35,122 bases of DNA from an uncultured bacterium (GTDB taxonomy: Bacteria > Verrucomicrobiota > Kiritimatiellia > RFP12 > UBA1067), in NCBI GenBank assembly GCA_900547945.1, contig URIT01000018.1, forward strand, positions 1 through 35,122, written 5' to 3'. Made by a program: the position numbers and the translations under genes. The notes beneath the pieces were generated by a model. That model saw nothing but the letters and a program-made list of their open reading frames with translations, was not told the origin of the DNA and made no database searches. Position 1 is the first letter of the stretch. Each line of letters opens with the position of its first letter. Positions 1-6,947 of the stretch are shown piece by piece.

Positions 1-58
1 TTAAAGCCGCGCAGCGGCGACTTAACCACTTAAAGCCGCGCAGCGGCGACTTAACTGG
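1..58. repeat. Two 29-bp hairpin units ending in TTAACCAC/TTAACTGG
   Basis: Two adjacent copies of a 29-bp unit begin at 1 and 30. Each starts TTAAAGCCGCGCAGCGGCGAC and has a GC-rich palindrome (GCCGC-GCA-GCGGC) between TTAA flanks. The same architecture with altered but still self-complementary stems recurs at 33371-33445, and TTAA octamers recur at 5459-5596 and 21212-21408. It lies just downstream of trpB and could act as a hairpin in the trp mRNA, but no U-tract marks it as an intrinsic terminator. Confidence 0.8.
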
Positions 59-90
59 CTTCATGTTGTTTTAACTGGCTTCATGCTGTT
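53..90. repeat. 18-bp tandem duplication of the trpB 3' end
   Basis: The sequence TTAACTGGCTTCATGYTGTT occurs at 53-72 and again at 71-90, a period of 18 bp with one difference. The right copy holds the last trpB codons and its TAA stop; the left copy lies outside the gene and joins the hairpin repeat at 1-58. It looks like a small tandem duplication made at the junction of the gene and the repeat. Confidence 0.8.
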
Positions 91-1258
91 GTTTGTATGC
101 CCGGATGTTGTCCATGTCCTTGTCGCCGCGTCCGGAGAGGTTGACGAGCAGGATCGTCTCCTTCGGTAGGTGCGGGGCGCGCTTGATCGCCTCGGCGACG
201 GCGTGGCTCGATTCGAGCGCGGGGATGATGCCCTCGAAGCGGCAGAGGGCGTCGAAGGCGGCGATTGCCTCGTCGTCGTTGATCGCCGTGTACTCGGCGC
301 GGCCCGTGTCGTGGAGGAGGCAGTGTTCGGGTCCGACGCCGGGGTAGTCGAGTCCGGCGGAGACCGAGTAGGTGTCGACGATATTGCCGTCGGCCGTCTG
401 GAGGAGCAGGGTCTTCGCGCCGTGGAGGACGCCGAGGCGCCCGCCGTTGATCGACGCGGCGTGTTCGCCCGTCGCAAGGCCCTTCCCGCCCGCCTCCACG
501 CCGACGAGCTTCACCTGCGGGTCGTCGAAGAACCCGGCGAAGAGGCCGATCGCGTTCGAGCCACCGCCCACGCAGGCGAGGGCCTGGTCGGGGAGGCGCC
601 CGAACTTCGCGAGGCACTGGCGACGCGCCTCCCGGCCGATCACGCTCTGGAAATCGCGCACCATGTCCGGATACGGATACGGGCCCGCGCACGTGCCGAT
701 CACGTAGAACGTGTCGTCGCAGTTCGTCACCCAGTAGCGCAGGGCCTCGTTCATCGCGTCCTTGAGCGTCGCCGAACCCTCCGTGATCGCGTGGACGGTC
801 GCGCCGAGCATCTGCATGCGCTCCACGTTCGGCGCCTGGCGTTTCACGTCGAGAGCGCCCATGTAGACCTCGCACGGCATGCCGAGCAGCGCGGCGACGG
901 TCGCCGTGGCGACGCCGTGCATGCCCGCGCCCGTTTCGGCGATGAGGCGCTTCTTGCCCATCCGCTTCGCGAGCAGCGCCTGGCCGATCGTGTTGTTCAC
1001 CTTGTGCGCGCCCGTGTGGTTGAGGTCCTCGCGCTTGAGGACAATGGTCGCGCCGCCCAGGTGGTCCGAGAGGCGGCGACACACCGTGATCGGCGATTCG
1101 CGTCCCACGTAGTCGTGCAGGAGGGCGTCGAGTTCACGCTGGAAGGCGGGATCCTTCTTTGCGTCGTCGTAGGCCCGCGCGAGTTCATGGAGCGGCCCCA
1201 TGAGGGTTTCCGCCACGTATTGCCCCCCGTAGGGGCCGAAATGTCCTTGAGGTTTCAT
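71..1258 (-). CDS. trpB: Tryptophan synthase beta subunit
   Basis: Condenses indole with serine to give tryptophan in the last step of the pathway, using PLP, in the cytoplasm. The 395-residue protein has the usual length and opens with the family's GHFGPYGGQYVAETLM. The PLP-binding lysine is K86 in LNHTGAHKVNNT, followed by the AETGAGMHG catalytic segment and the GGGSNAIG phosphate loop. The ATG at 1258 is chosen because GAAAGGA sits about 6 nt before it; a further in-frame TTG at 1273 lacks such support. It is the last trp gene in the window, separated from trpC by a 264-bp palindromic spacer, while the other trp genes are tightly packed. TrpA, its usual partner, is not seen and may lie beyond position 1. 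Confidence 0.97.
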   Translation of the reverse strand: MKPQGHFGPYGGQYVAETLMGPLHELARAYDDAKKDPAFQRELDALLHDYVGRESPITVCRRLSDHLGGATIVLKREDLNHTGAHKVNNTIGQALLAKRMGKKRLIAETGAGMHGVATATVAALLGMPCEVYMGALDVKRQAPNVERMQMLGATVHAITEGSATLKDAMNEALRYWVTNCDDTFYVIGTCAGPYPYPDMVRDFQSVIGREARRQCLAKFGRLPDQALACVGGGSNAIGLFAGFFDDPQVKLVGVEAGGKGLATGEHAASINGGRLGVLHGAKTLLLQTADGNIVDTYSVSAGLDYPGVGPEHCLLHDTGRAEYTAINDDEAIAAFDALCRFEGIIPALESSHAVAEAIKRAPHLPKETILLVNLSGRGDKDMDNIRAYKQQHEAS

Positions 1259-1522
1259 GTGAGTTCCTTTCAAATAATTACAACAACGAAAGCGTTAACT
1301 CCGATGATTGATGCTCTTGCGCGGCCTACGGCTACCCTCCGAAGCAAGCTTCTGCGGCGCATTCCCGCTTCGCAGGCAACATCTTGCTTCGCAGAAGTCC
1401 GCCACGGACAATCACAGCTCTGGACCGTAAAGACAGTTCTGGACCGTGAAGTGTGAATGGAACGACCTTTGACATAGACATTCTGCGGAGCGGTAGCGGG
1501 AGCCATACGGATCGGAGTTGGA
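1259..1522. repeat. Palindromic intergenic element between trpC and trpB
   Basis: This 264-bp spacer holds no convincing gene. It contains a cruciform-like segment with arms CGAAGCAAG (1340-1348) and CTTGCTTCG (1383-1391) enclosing CTGCG/CGCAG (1352-1356/1371-1375). CTTCTGCG at 1349-1356 can alternatively pair with CGCAGAAG at 1390-1397. Two TCTGGACCGTRAAG copies, 20 bp apart, lie near 1420-1455. AACTCCGAT at about 1297-1305 and its inverted copy near 1511-1519 flank the region, and TAACTCCGATGATTG recurs near 21270. It resembles a small non-autonomous palindromic element in the operon. Confidence 0.6.
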
Positions 1523-2314
1523 TTACCTACTAGGCTGGTTGAGAAGTTCACGCAGCGCGGCGCCGGGGTCCGGCGTGCGCATGAGCGCCGTTCCGACGAG
1601 GAAGCCGTCGGCGCCGGCCGCCCGGATCGCGAGGAGATCCGCGTGCGTCTTGATGCCGCTCTCGCCGATGCGCGTGATGCCGGCGGGGATCTGCGCGACG
1701 AGTTCGGCCGTGCGCGCGGGGTCCGTCCGGAAGGTGCGGAGGTCGCGGCAGTTGACGCCGATCATCCGCGCGCCCGCCTGGACCGCCCGCCGGATCTCCT
1801 CGGCGGTGTGCGTCTCGACGAGCGCCGTGAGGCCGAACGTGTGGGCGAGATCGAGAAGGCGCCGCAGACGGGCGTCGTCCAGCACGGCCGCGATGAGGAG
1901 GCAGACGTCCGCCCCCGCCGCGCGCGCGGCGGCGACCTGGTACTCGGTCGTAAGGAAGTCCTTGTAGAGAAGCGGCACCTCGACAACCGGGCGCACCGCC
2001 CGCAGAAACGCCTCGTCCCCGAGGAAGCGGTGCGGTTCGCAGAGGACGGAGATTGCCGCCGCGCCGTTCGCCGCGTACGCCCGCGCGAGCGCGACGGGAT
2101 CGAAGTCGGCGCGGATCAGGCCCTCCGAGGGCGACGCCTTCTTCAGTTCGGCGATGACATGGAGGCCGGGGCCCGCGAAGGCCGCGCGCACGGCGCGCGG
2201 CGCGGGCAGCACCGCGATCCGCTTCAGGAGCGCCGCATAGGGGACCGTCCGCGCGGCCGCCTCGGCGTCGGCCCGGCGCCGGGCGCTCAGTTCCTCAAGA
2301 ATGTCCATGTCCAT
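1523..2314 (-). CDS. trpC: Indole-3-glycerol-phosphate synthase
   Basis: Closes the indole ring from carboxyphenylaminodeoxyribulose phosphate. About 263 residues, a stand-alone TIM barrel without a TrpF fusion. Visible motifs in order: HVIAELKKASPSEG, ISVLCEPHRFLG, PLLYKDFLTTEYQ, LVETHTAEE, IGVNCRDLRTF, IGESGIKT and ADGFLVGTALM. Two in-frame ATGs, at 2314 and 2308, share one AAGGGA element, so the exact start is uncertain. Its 5' end overlaps the 3' end of trpD by 14-20 nt, which suggests translational coupling. The frame stays open farther upstream, but that stretch is antiparallel coding noise inside trpD. Confidence 0.95.
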   Translation of the reverse strand: MDMDILEELSARRRADAEAAARTVPYAALLKRIAVLPAPRAVRAAFAGPGLHVIAELKKASPSEGLIRADFDPVALARAYAANGAAAISVLCEPHRFLGDEAFLRAVRPVVEVPLLYKDFLTTEYQVAAARAAGADVCLLIAAVLDDARLRRLLDLAHTFGLTALVETHTAEEIRRAVQAGARMIGVNCRDLRTFRTDPARTAELVAQIPAGITRIGESGIKTHADLLAIRAAGADGFLVGTALMRTPDPGAALRELLNQPSR

Positions 2315-3332
2315 GCGTCCCTTCGTTGGAGTCCGCGACAAGCGCCGCGAGCTTGTGGTAGGCCGCGCCCGCGTCGAGCGACAGGAAGGCGCGGGAGAGG
2401 CCGTCCGCAAGCGTCGCCGCCTTGCCGCCCGCGACAATCGCCGCCGCCGCGTTGAGTGCCGCCGCGAAGCGGTACGGGCCCTTCTCCTCGCCCGCGAGGA
2501 CGGCCCGCGTCAGCTTCGCGTTCTCCTCGGGCGCGCCGCCGCGAATCGCCTCGATGGGGTAGTAGCGCCCGAAGACGCGCGCCGGGTCGAAGTCGTACGC
2601 CCGCACCGAACCGTCGGCGTCCAGCTCGGCGACGTGCGAGGGACCCGCGAGCCCCAATTCGTCGAGGCCGTCCGGACCGCAGAAGACGAGCGCCTTGCGC
2701 GCGCCGAGCGCCCGGAGCGCGTCGACGTAGAGCGGCACGACGTCCGGCGCGTAGACGCCGAGCGCATGGCGCGTGACGCCGGCGGGGTTCGTGAGCGGAC
2801 CCAGCAGGTTGAAGATCGTGCGGAACGGGAGGGCGCGCCGGACGGACGCCGCGTACCGCATCGCCGGGTAGCAGAGGTTCGCGAAACAGAAGCCGATGCC
2901 ATTCGCGGCGATGGACCGCTCCACGTCCCCGGGCGCGAGGTCGAGGTTGTAGCCGAGCGCCGCCAGGCAGTCCGCCGCGCCGCACTTCGAGGTGGAGGCG
3001 CGGTTGCCGTGCTTCACGACCGTCACGCCCGCGCCGGCGGCGATGAACGCGGCGGTCGTGGAGACGTTGAACGTGCCGAAGCCGTCCCCGCCCGTCCCCA
3101 CGATGTCCACGGCGTCCGCCGGGGCGTGGAGGTGGACGCCCGCCGCACGCATCGCGCGCGCCGCGCCTGTCACCTCCTCCGCCGTCGGACCGTTCACCTG
3201 GAGCGCCGTCAGGAGGGCGGCGACAAGAACGGGGTCCGCCGCGCCGTCCATGATCTCGCGGAACGCGCCGTGCGTCTCGTCCGCCGTCAGGTGCTGCCCG
3301 CCCACGGCCTTCTTGAGGGCCTCGGCGATCAT
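2295..3332 (-). CDS. trpD: Anthranilate phosphoribosyltransferase
   Basis: Transfers phosphoribose from PRPP to anthranilate. The 345-residue protein has the standard length. The PRPP/anthranilate site is clear: DIVGTGGDGFGTFNVSTTAA, then VKHGNRASTSKCGAADCL, then NLLGPLTNPAG. It is not fused to TrpG, as happens in some lineages. Its ATG overlaps the trpG stop as ATGA (3329-3332), the usual sign of coupled translation, and its 3' end overlaps trpC. Confidence 0.97.
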   Translation of the reverse strand: MIAEALKKAVGGQHLTADETHGAFREIMDGAADPVLVAALLTALQVNGPTAEEVTGAARAMRAAGVHLHAPADAVDIVGTGGDGFGTFNVSTTAAFIAAGAGVTVVKHGNRASTSKCGAADCLAALGYNLDLAPGDVERSIAANGIGFCFANLCYPAMRYAASVRRALPFRTIFNLLGPLTNPAGVTRHALGVYAPDVVPLYVDALRALGARKALVFCGPDGLDELGLAGPSHVAELDADGSVRAYDFDPARVFGRYYPIEAIRGGAPEENAKLTRAVLAGEEKGPYRFAAALNAAAAIVAGGKAATLADGLSRAFLSLDAGAAYHKLAALVADSNEGTHGHGHS

Positions 3333-3910
3333 CGCGCGGCCTCCTGCACGAGGTCGAGGAAGTTCCGGAGCTGCCGGATGCCGTCCGGCGTGCCGATGGA
3401 TTCGGGATGGTACTGGACGGACTCGACAGGCAGCGTCCGGTGGCGGAGGCCCATGATCTCGCCGTCCTCCGCCTCGGCCGAGATCTCGAAGCAGTCCGGC
3501 AGCGTCGCGCGCTCGACGGCGAGCGAATGGTAGCGCATCACCTCCATGCCCTGCGGGAAGCCCCGGAAGAGGCCCCTCCCGTCGTGCTTCAGCTGCGAGG
3601 TCTTGCCGTGCATGAGCCGCTTCGCGCCCACGATCCGCCCGCCGAACGCCTGGGCGATGGACTGGTGGCCGAGGCAGATGCCGAGAAGCGGCACCTTCCC
3701 CGCGAACGCCTTCACGGCCGCAAGCGTGACGCCCGCCGTGTCGGGATTCCCCGGACCCGGCGAGAAGACAAGCGCCGCAGGCCGCAGCGCGGCGATGCCC
3801 GCGCAGTCGATCGCGTCGTTCTTCACCACGCGCACGTCGGCCCCGAGCATGCCGAACTCCTGCACGATGTTGTAGGTGAAGGAATCGTAGTTGTCGATCA
3901 TCAGGATCAT
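3329..3910 (-). CDS. trpG: Anthranilate synthase glutamine amidotransferase subunit
   Basis: Supplies ammonia from glutamine to TrpE. The 193-residue class I amidotransferase shows the catalytic triad: C79 in LLGICLGHQ, and H169 and E171 in VQYHPES. It also shows the family segments MIDNYDSFTYN and SPGPGNPDTAG. PabA has the same fold, but the place between trpE and trpD argues for TrpG; dual use in folate synthesis is possible. The 80-bp gap to trpE is filled by imperfect TTTCAGG/TTTTAGG repeats. Confidence 0.96.
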   Translation of the reverse strand: MILMIDNYDSFTYNIVQEFGMLGADVRVVKNDAIDCAGIAALRPAALVFSPGPGNPDTAGVTLAAVKAFAGKVPLLGICLGHQSIAQAFGGRIVGAKRLMHGKTSQLKHDGRGLFRGFPQGMEVMRYHSLAVERATLPDCFEISAEAEDGEIMGLRHRTLPVESVQYHPESIGTPDGIRQLRNFLDLVQEAAR

Positions 3911-3990
3911 AGGTTTTAGGTTTCAGGTTTTAGGTTTTAGCAGGGTTGGGAGTAGTAGGTTTCAGGTTTCAGGCTTTAGCAGGGTGGGGC
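3911..3990. repeat. Imperfect tandem repeat between trpE and trpG
   Basis: About 40-bp units rich in TAGGTTTCAGG and TTTTAGCAGGG occur twice in a row (about 3911-3955 and 3956-3990), breaking up an otherwise compact operon. No promoter or terminator is evident in it. Confidence 0.6.
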
Positions 3991-5439
3991 TTATAGCGTG
4001 GCGGCGAACTGAGCGGCGGCGAAGATCGCCTGCGACTTGTTGATTGTTTCCTGATACTCCCTCTCCGGGTCGGAGTCCGCGACGATGCCCGCGCCCGCGC
4101 GCATCGTGAGCCGCCCCCTTTCGAGGAGCATCGTGCGGATGACGATCGCGAAGTTCATGTCGCCCGTGTAGCTGAAGTACCCCGCCGCGCCGCCGTAGAT
4201 GCCGCGCGGGGACTTCTCGATCTGGGCGATGAGTTCCATCGCCCGGACCTTCGGCGCGCCGGAGAGCGTGCCCGCCGGGAACGTCGCCTCCAGCAGGTCG
4301 AAGGCGTCCATCCCCTTCGCCGTGTCCAACTCGCAGAAAACGTTCGAGACGAGGTGCATCACGTGGGAGTAGCGCTCGACGTGCGCGTAGTCCTCCACGC
4401 GCACGGACCCGATGCGGCAGACGCGGCCGAGGTCGTTGCGTCCGAGGTCGACGAGCATCACATGCTCGGCGCGCTCCTTCGGGTCGTGGACGAGCTCGTC
4501 CTCCAGGCGACGGTCCTCCTCCGGGGTCCGTCCGCGCGGGCGCGTCCCGGCGATCGGGCACGTGGAGGCGATGCCCCGTTTGAACTTCACAAGTTCCTCC
4601 GGCGACGAGCCGATGAGCGTCTTCGAGCCGATCTTGAGGAAGAAGTTGTAGGGCGAGGGGTTCACCATCCGCAGCGCGCGGTAGAGGGCGAGGGCGGGAA
4701 TGTCCGTCTCGGCCGTGAACTTCTGCGACGGCACAATCTGGATGACCTCGCCCGCGCGGATCGCGTCCTTGCAGGCGAGGACCATCTCGGTGAACTCCGC
4801 CTTCGTCATCTCGCTCGTGAACGCGCCGACGTGGTGCGCCGTCCGCGCCCCGCGCCGCTCCATGTACCGCGCGATGGAGTCCGCCGTCAGGAGGCGCTGG
4901 TAGACGCCGTCGATCGCGTCCATCGCCCGCGCGTAGGCCGCCGGGGCCGTCTCGCCCGCCTCCACGCCCGTCACCCGAACGACGAGGATCGTCTGGCGCA
5001 CGTTGTCGAAGACGAGAATCGTGTCCGTCAGCAGAAACGCCGCGACGGGCGTCCCCGCCTCCCGCGCGAGCCCCACGCGCGGCACGAACGTCTTCACCGC
5101 GTCGTAGGCGAGGTAGCCGATCGCCCCCCCCTGGAGGGACGGCAGTTCGGGCGCGGGCGTGAAGGGACGCGCCCGCACCTTCGCACGCAGGGGCGCGAGC
5201 GGGTTCCCGTCCCCGTCCGCGATGAATGTCTCGTAGGGGTCGACGCCGAGGAACGAATAGCGCCCGCGCGTCTCGCCGCCCGAAACGCTCTCCAGCAGGA
5301 ACACCGCGTCGTCCTCGGCGACGCGCGTAAGCACCGAGACCGGCGTCTCGCGGTCCGCCAGATATTCGCGGTAGACGGGCGTGCGCGCACCCAAGGCCGT
5401 GCGCCGCGTGAATTCTTCTTCTGTCAGATGCTTGAGCAT
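3991..5439 (-). CDS. trpE: Anthranilate synthase component I
   Basis: Converts chorismate to anthranilate and is the committed enzyme of the pathway. The 482-residue protein carries the N-terminal LLES element (48-51, followed by GRYSFLG), which in TrpE proteins forms the tryptophan feedback site, so allosteric inhibition is likely. The chorismate-binding domain has PSPYNFFLKIG, SSPEELVKF, IAGTRPRG and TLSGAPKVRAMELI. ATG at 5439 follows a GGAG-containing stretch about 10 nt upstream. It is the first structural gene after the trpL attenuator, with three tandem 50-bp repeats in between. Confidence 0.97.
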   Translation of the reverse strand: MLKHLTEEEFTRRTALGARTPVYREYLADRETPVSVLTRVAEDDAVFLLESVSGGETRGRYSFLGVDPYETFIADGDGNPLAPLRAKVRARPFTPAPELPSLQGGAIGYLAYDAVKTFVPRVGLAREAGTPVAAFLLTDTILVFDNVRQTILVVRVTGVEAGETAPAAYARAMDAIDGVYQRLLTADSIARYMERRGARTAHHVGAFTSEMTKAEFTEMVLACKDAIRAGEVIQIVPSQKFTAETDIPALALYRALRMVNPSPYNFFLKIGSKTLIGSSPEELVKFKRGIASTCPIAGTRPRGRTPEEDRRLEDELVHDPKERAEHVMLVDLGRNDLGRVCRIGSVRVEDYAHVERYSHVMHLVSNVFCELDTAKGMDAFDLLEATFPAGTLSGAPKVRAMELIAQIEKSPRGIYGGAAGYFSYTGDMNFAIVIRTMLLERGRLTMRAGAGIVADSDPEREYQETINKSQAIFAAAQFAATL

Positions 5440-5458
5440 GGTTTGATCGCTCCGCTTT

Positions 5459-5596
5459 GGATTAAGTTGTTAAGTCGTTAAGTGGTTAAGTTGATAGGTG
5501 GGTCAATTGGATTAAGTTGTTAAGTCGTTAAGTGGTTAAGTTGATAGGTGGTCAATTGGATTAAGTTGTTAAGTCGTTAAGTGTTAAGTTGATAGG
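5459..5596. repeat. Three tandem ~50-bp repeats of TTAAGTNG octamers in the trp leader
   Basis: Copies start at 5459, 5509 and 5558 (50, 49 and about 39 bp). Each contains four octamers of the form TTAAGTNG followed by TTGATAGGTGG. TTAAGTGG is the complement of the CCACTTAA octamers at 21300-21408. The array lies in the transcribed region between the trp attenuator terminator and trpE and is likely to vary in copy number. Confidence 0.9.
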
Positions 5597-5613
5597 AGGC
5601 CGGACAAAACGGA

Positions 5614-5645
5614 AACGGCCTCGCTTCTCTCAAAGCGGGGCCGTT
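5614..5645 (-). terminator. trp attenuator terminator hairpin
   Basis: Two 13-nt arms (5614-5626 and 5633-5645) pair with one wobble around a 6-nt loop. Read on the minus strand the stem opens AACGGCCCCGCTT, and it is followed by TTTCCGTTTTG, a moderate U-rich tail. It lies 30 nt beyond the trpL stop and about 175 nt before trpE. Its loop and downstream arm (5619-5637) also pair with the leader ORF segment 5681-5696, so terminator and antiterminator exclude each other. Confidence 0.8.
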
Positions 5646-5696
5646 CGGATCTGGGGAAAAGGCAAAACTCGGCATCACCACGCTTTGAGAGCGAGG
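5619..5696 (-). promoter_or_regulatory. trp antiterminator (leader ORF paired with terminator loop and arm)
   Basis: On the minus strand, 5696-5681 (CCTCGCTCTCAAAGCG) is complementary to 5637-5619 as 7 plus 9 base pairs with a 3-nt bulge. The first segment is codons 13-18 of trpL, just after the tandem Trp codons. A ribosome that reaches the stop codon would cover it and let the terminator form. One stalled at the Trp codons would leave most of it free to pair and block termination. Confidence 0.75.
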
Positions 5697-5734
5697 TTGC
5701 GCCACCAGAGGTTGTTGAAACGGTTCTTGTTCAT
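5675..5734 (-). CDS. trpL: trp operon leader peptide
   Basis: A 19-codon ORF encodes MNKNRFNNLWWRNLALKAW, with tandem TGG codons 10-11 (5707-5702) and a third TGG just before the TGA stop. Three Trp codons in 19, the position directly upstream of trpE, and the overlapping terminator/antiterminator pairings identify it as an attenuation sensor. No Shine-Dalgarno sequence precedes the ATG; upstream reads CTTTCCTCCGTC. The -10 box ends 10 nt before the ATG, so the transcript should begin only a few nt before it and be translated as a leaderless or near-leaderless mRNA. No biochemical role for the peptide itself is expected. Confidence 0.85.
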   Translation of the reverse strand: MNKNRFNNLWWRNLALKAW

Positions 5735-5744
5735 GACGGAGGAA

Positions 5745-5753
5745 AGTGTAGCA
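5745..5753 (-). promoter_or_regulatory. trp promoter, extended -10
   Basis: On the minus strand TGC-TACACT gives an extended -10 (5753-5745), ten nt before the trpL ATG. No good -35 is visible at the right distance, which an extended -10 can tolerate. TACACTTTCCTCC here closely matches TATACTTTCCGCC before leuL. Confidence 0.6.
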
Positions 5754-5800
5754 CGGCCGCCCCCGGCCGTTCCGTACCAAATGTTACGAAATCGGGAAAA

Positions 5801-5820
5801 TGTTTCTGTAGAAAGAAACG
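5801..5820. repeat. 20-bp near-palindrome upstream of the trp promoter
   Basis: TGTTTCTGTAGAAAGAAACG has GTTTCT/AGAAAC arms. The same 20-mer with one substitution occurs at 14897-14916, upstream of the promoter of the SUMF1-domain gene. It sits about 50 nt upstream of the trp -10. It may be an operator, or a weak terminator for the gene to the right. Confidence 0.55.
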
Positions 5821-5869
5821 CGCGCCCACGGCCCGCGACGCCACGCAAAGGCTGGGCGCACGAAGACCC

Positions 5870-5907
5870 GGCACGCGATGTACCCGCGCCGCCCTCGGCG
5901 CGTGGCG
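5870..5907. repeat. 38-bp dispersed GC-rich repeat, copy 1
   Basis: This 38-bp stretch is the inverted copy of 19282-19319 with a single mismatch. Both are intergenic and contain the core CGCCACGCGCCGAGGGCGG (here on the minus strand). Confidence 0.8.
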
Positions 5908-5933
5908 CCGTGGGGCGGTTTCCACCGCCACGG
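5908..5933 (-). terminator. Hairpin downstream of the barrel protein gene
   Basis: CCGTGG and CGGT pair with ACCG and CCACGG around a TTCC loop, with a 2-nt bulge (5914-5915). It lies about 25 nt beyond the stop codon at 5959 and would end the surface-protein operon. No U-run follows, so it may be an mRNA-stabilising hairpin or a Rho-dependent end. Confidence 0.5.
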
Positions 5934-5958
5934 GAGGGCCACGCCCCCGCGCGGCCGC

Positions 5959-6930
5959 CTAGAACGAAACGGCGACGCCCGCGCCGAGGACGAGCCCCGA
6001 GAAGTCCACCTCCGCCTGCGCCCGCCCGAGCTTCGTCTCCGCCGCGTCGATCCACTCGTACCCGGCCTCGGCGTAGAGGGAGACGCCCTCCGCGAGGGCG
6101 GCCGCGAGGCCGACCGTCCCGCCGACGCCCGGCATGCACTTCGCCTCCCCCGTGCGCGACGCCCCCGTGTCGAAATCCAGATGCGCGAGGTTGCACAGCG
6201 CCTCGACGCGGCCGTAGGCGTCCAGTCCGTCGCAGACGCGCCACGTCGCCCGTGGGCCGAGCCCGACCTGGTAGAGGTCGCTGCGGATGCGCACGTGGAG
6301 ACGGCGCCCGGCAATCTCGGTCGGGGCGAGGTCCACGGTGTCCCGGCGGTAGGGTTCCGCGTCGGGTTGGAACGAGGTGAAGTCCGTGTCGTCCGGGATC
6401 GGCCCGCTGCCGAAGAGATAGTATTCCGTTGTCCGGCGCACGTCGATCCGCCCCCCGCCGGCGGAACCGAACGCGGCGGAGCGCATGTTCCAGTACGCGG
6501 CGAACGTCAGGTCCAGCCCGAGCGAGAACCGCCCCGCCGACCAGATGTCATATCCGAGGGCCGCCTTCACGCCGAGCGGACGGTCCACGTCCGACCCGTC
6601 CAGCCGCACCTGCGTGCCGGAGGGCGTCACGACCGTCTCGGTCACCGTCCGCGTCGCGGCGTACATCCGCGCGGACGGGTCGCCCGGGTTGTCGGGGTCC
6701 TGGACCGTCACCACCTCGTCCGCCCGCCACGGCCCGTGCCCGGCGACGTCCCGGTCGGCCGTCACCGTCCGCGACGCCGCCACGCCCGCGACGCTCCCCC
6801 GTCCCGAGATCGAACTCTTCACGCGCGCCCGCCACGCGGGCCCCACCGTCAGCCTCCAGCCGTCGTCCCCTTCGGCGAAGGCCAGCAGCGCCGTCGCGGC
6901 CAGCGCGGCCGCCACCATGTTCCTCTTCAT
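5959..6930 (-). CDS. Predicted outer-membrane beta-barrel protein
   Basis: I do not recognise a named family. The 323-residue protein starts with a clear signal peptide (MKRNMVAAALAATALLAFA) and ends in GAGVAVSF. A terminal Phe after alternating hydrophobic residues is the classic signal for barrel assembly. Several stretches alternate polar and aromatic/hydrophobic residues and end with glycine-rich turns (for example VGLGPRATWRV, SLYAEAGYEWI, FSGLVLGAGV), consistent with a small OmpA/OmpW-like barrel. ATG at 6930 follows AGGAG by 7 nt. It starts 17 nt after the stop of the giant surface protein gene, so the two are probably co-transcribed; the barrel might help export or anchor that protein, but nothing in the sequence proves it. 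Confidence 0.7.
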   Translation of the reverse strand: MKRNMVAAALAATALLAFAEGDDGWRLTVGPAWRARVKSSISGRGSVAGVAASRTVTADRDVAGHGPWRADEVVTVQDPDNPGDPSARMYAATRTVTETVVTPSGTQVRLDGSDVDRPLGVKAALGYDIWSAGRFSLGLDLTFAAYWNMRSAAFGSAGGGRIDVRRTTEYYLFGSGPIPDDTDFTSFQPDAEPYRRDTVDLAPTEIAGRRLHVRIRSDLYQVGLGPRATWRVCDGLDAYGRVEALCNLAHLDFDTGASRTGEAKCMPGVGGTVGLAAALAEGVSLYAEAGYEWIDAAETKLGRAQAEVDFSGLVLGAGVAVSF

Positions 6931-6947
6931 CGTGTATCTCCTGTTCG

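Noticed and set aside
5577..6244. Longer minus-strand ORFs through the trp leader region
   Set aside because: They read through the promoter and the end of the barrel gene; only the short trpL frame fits promoter position and attenuator design.
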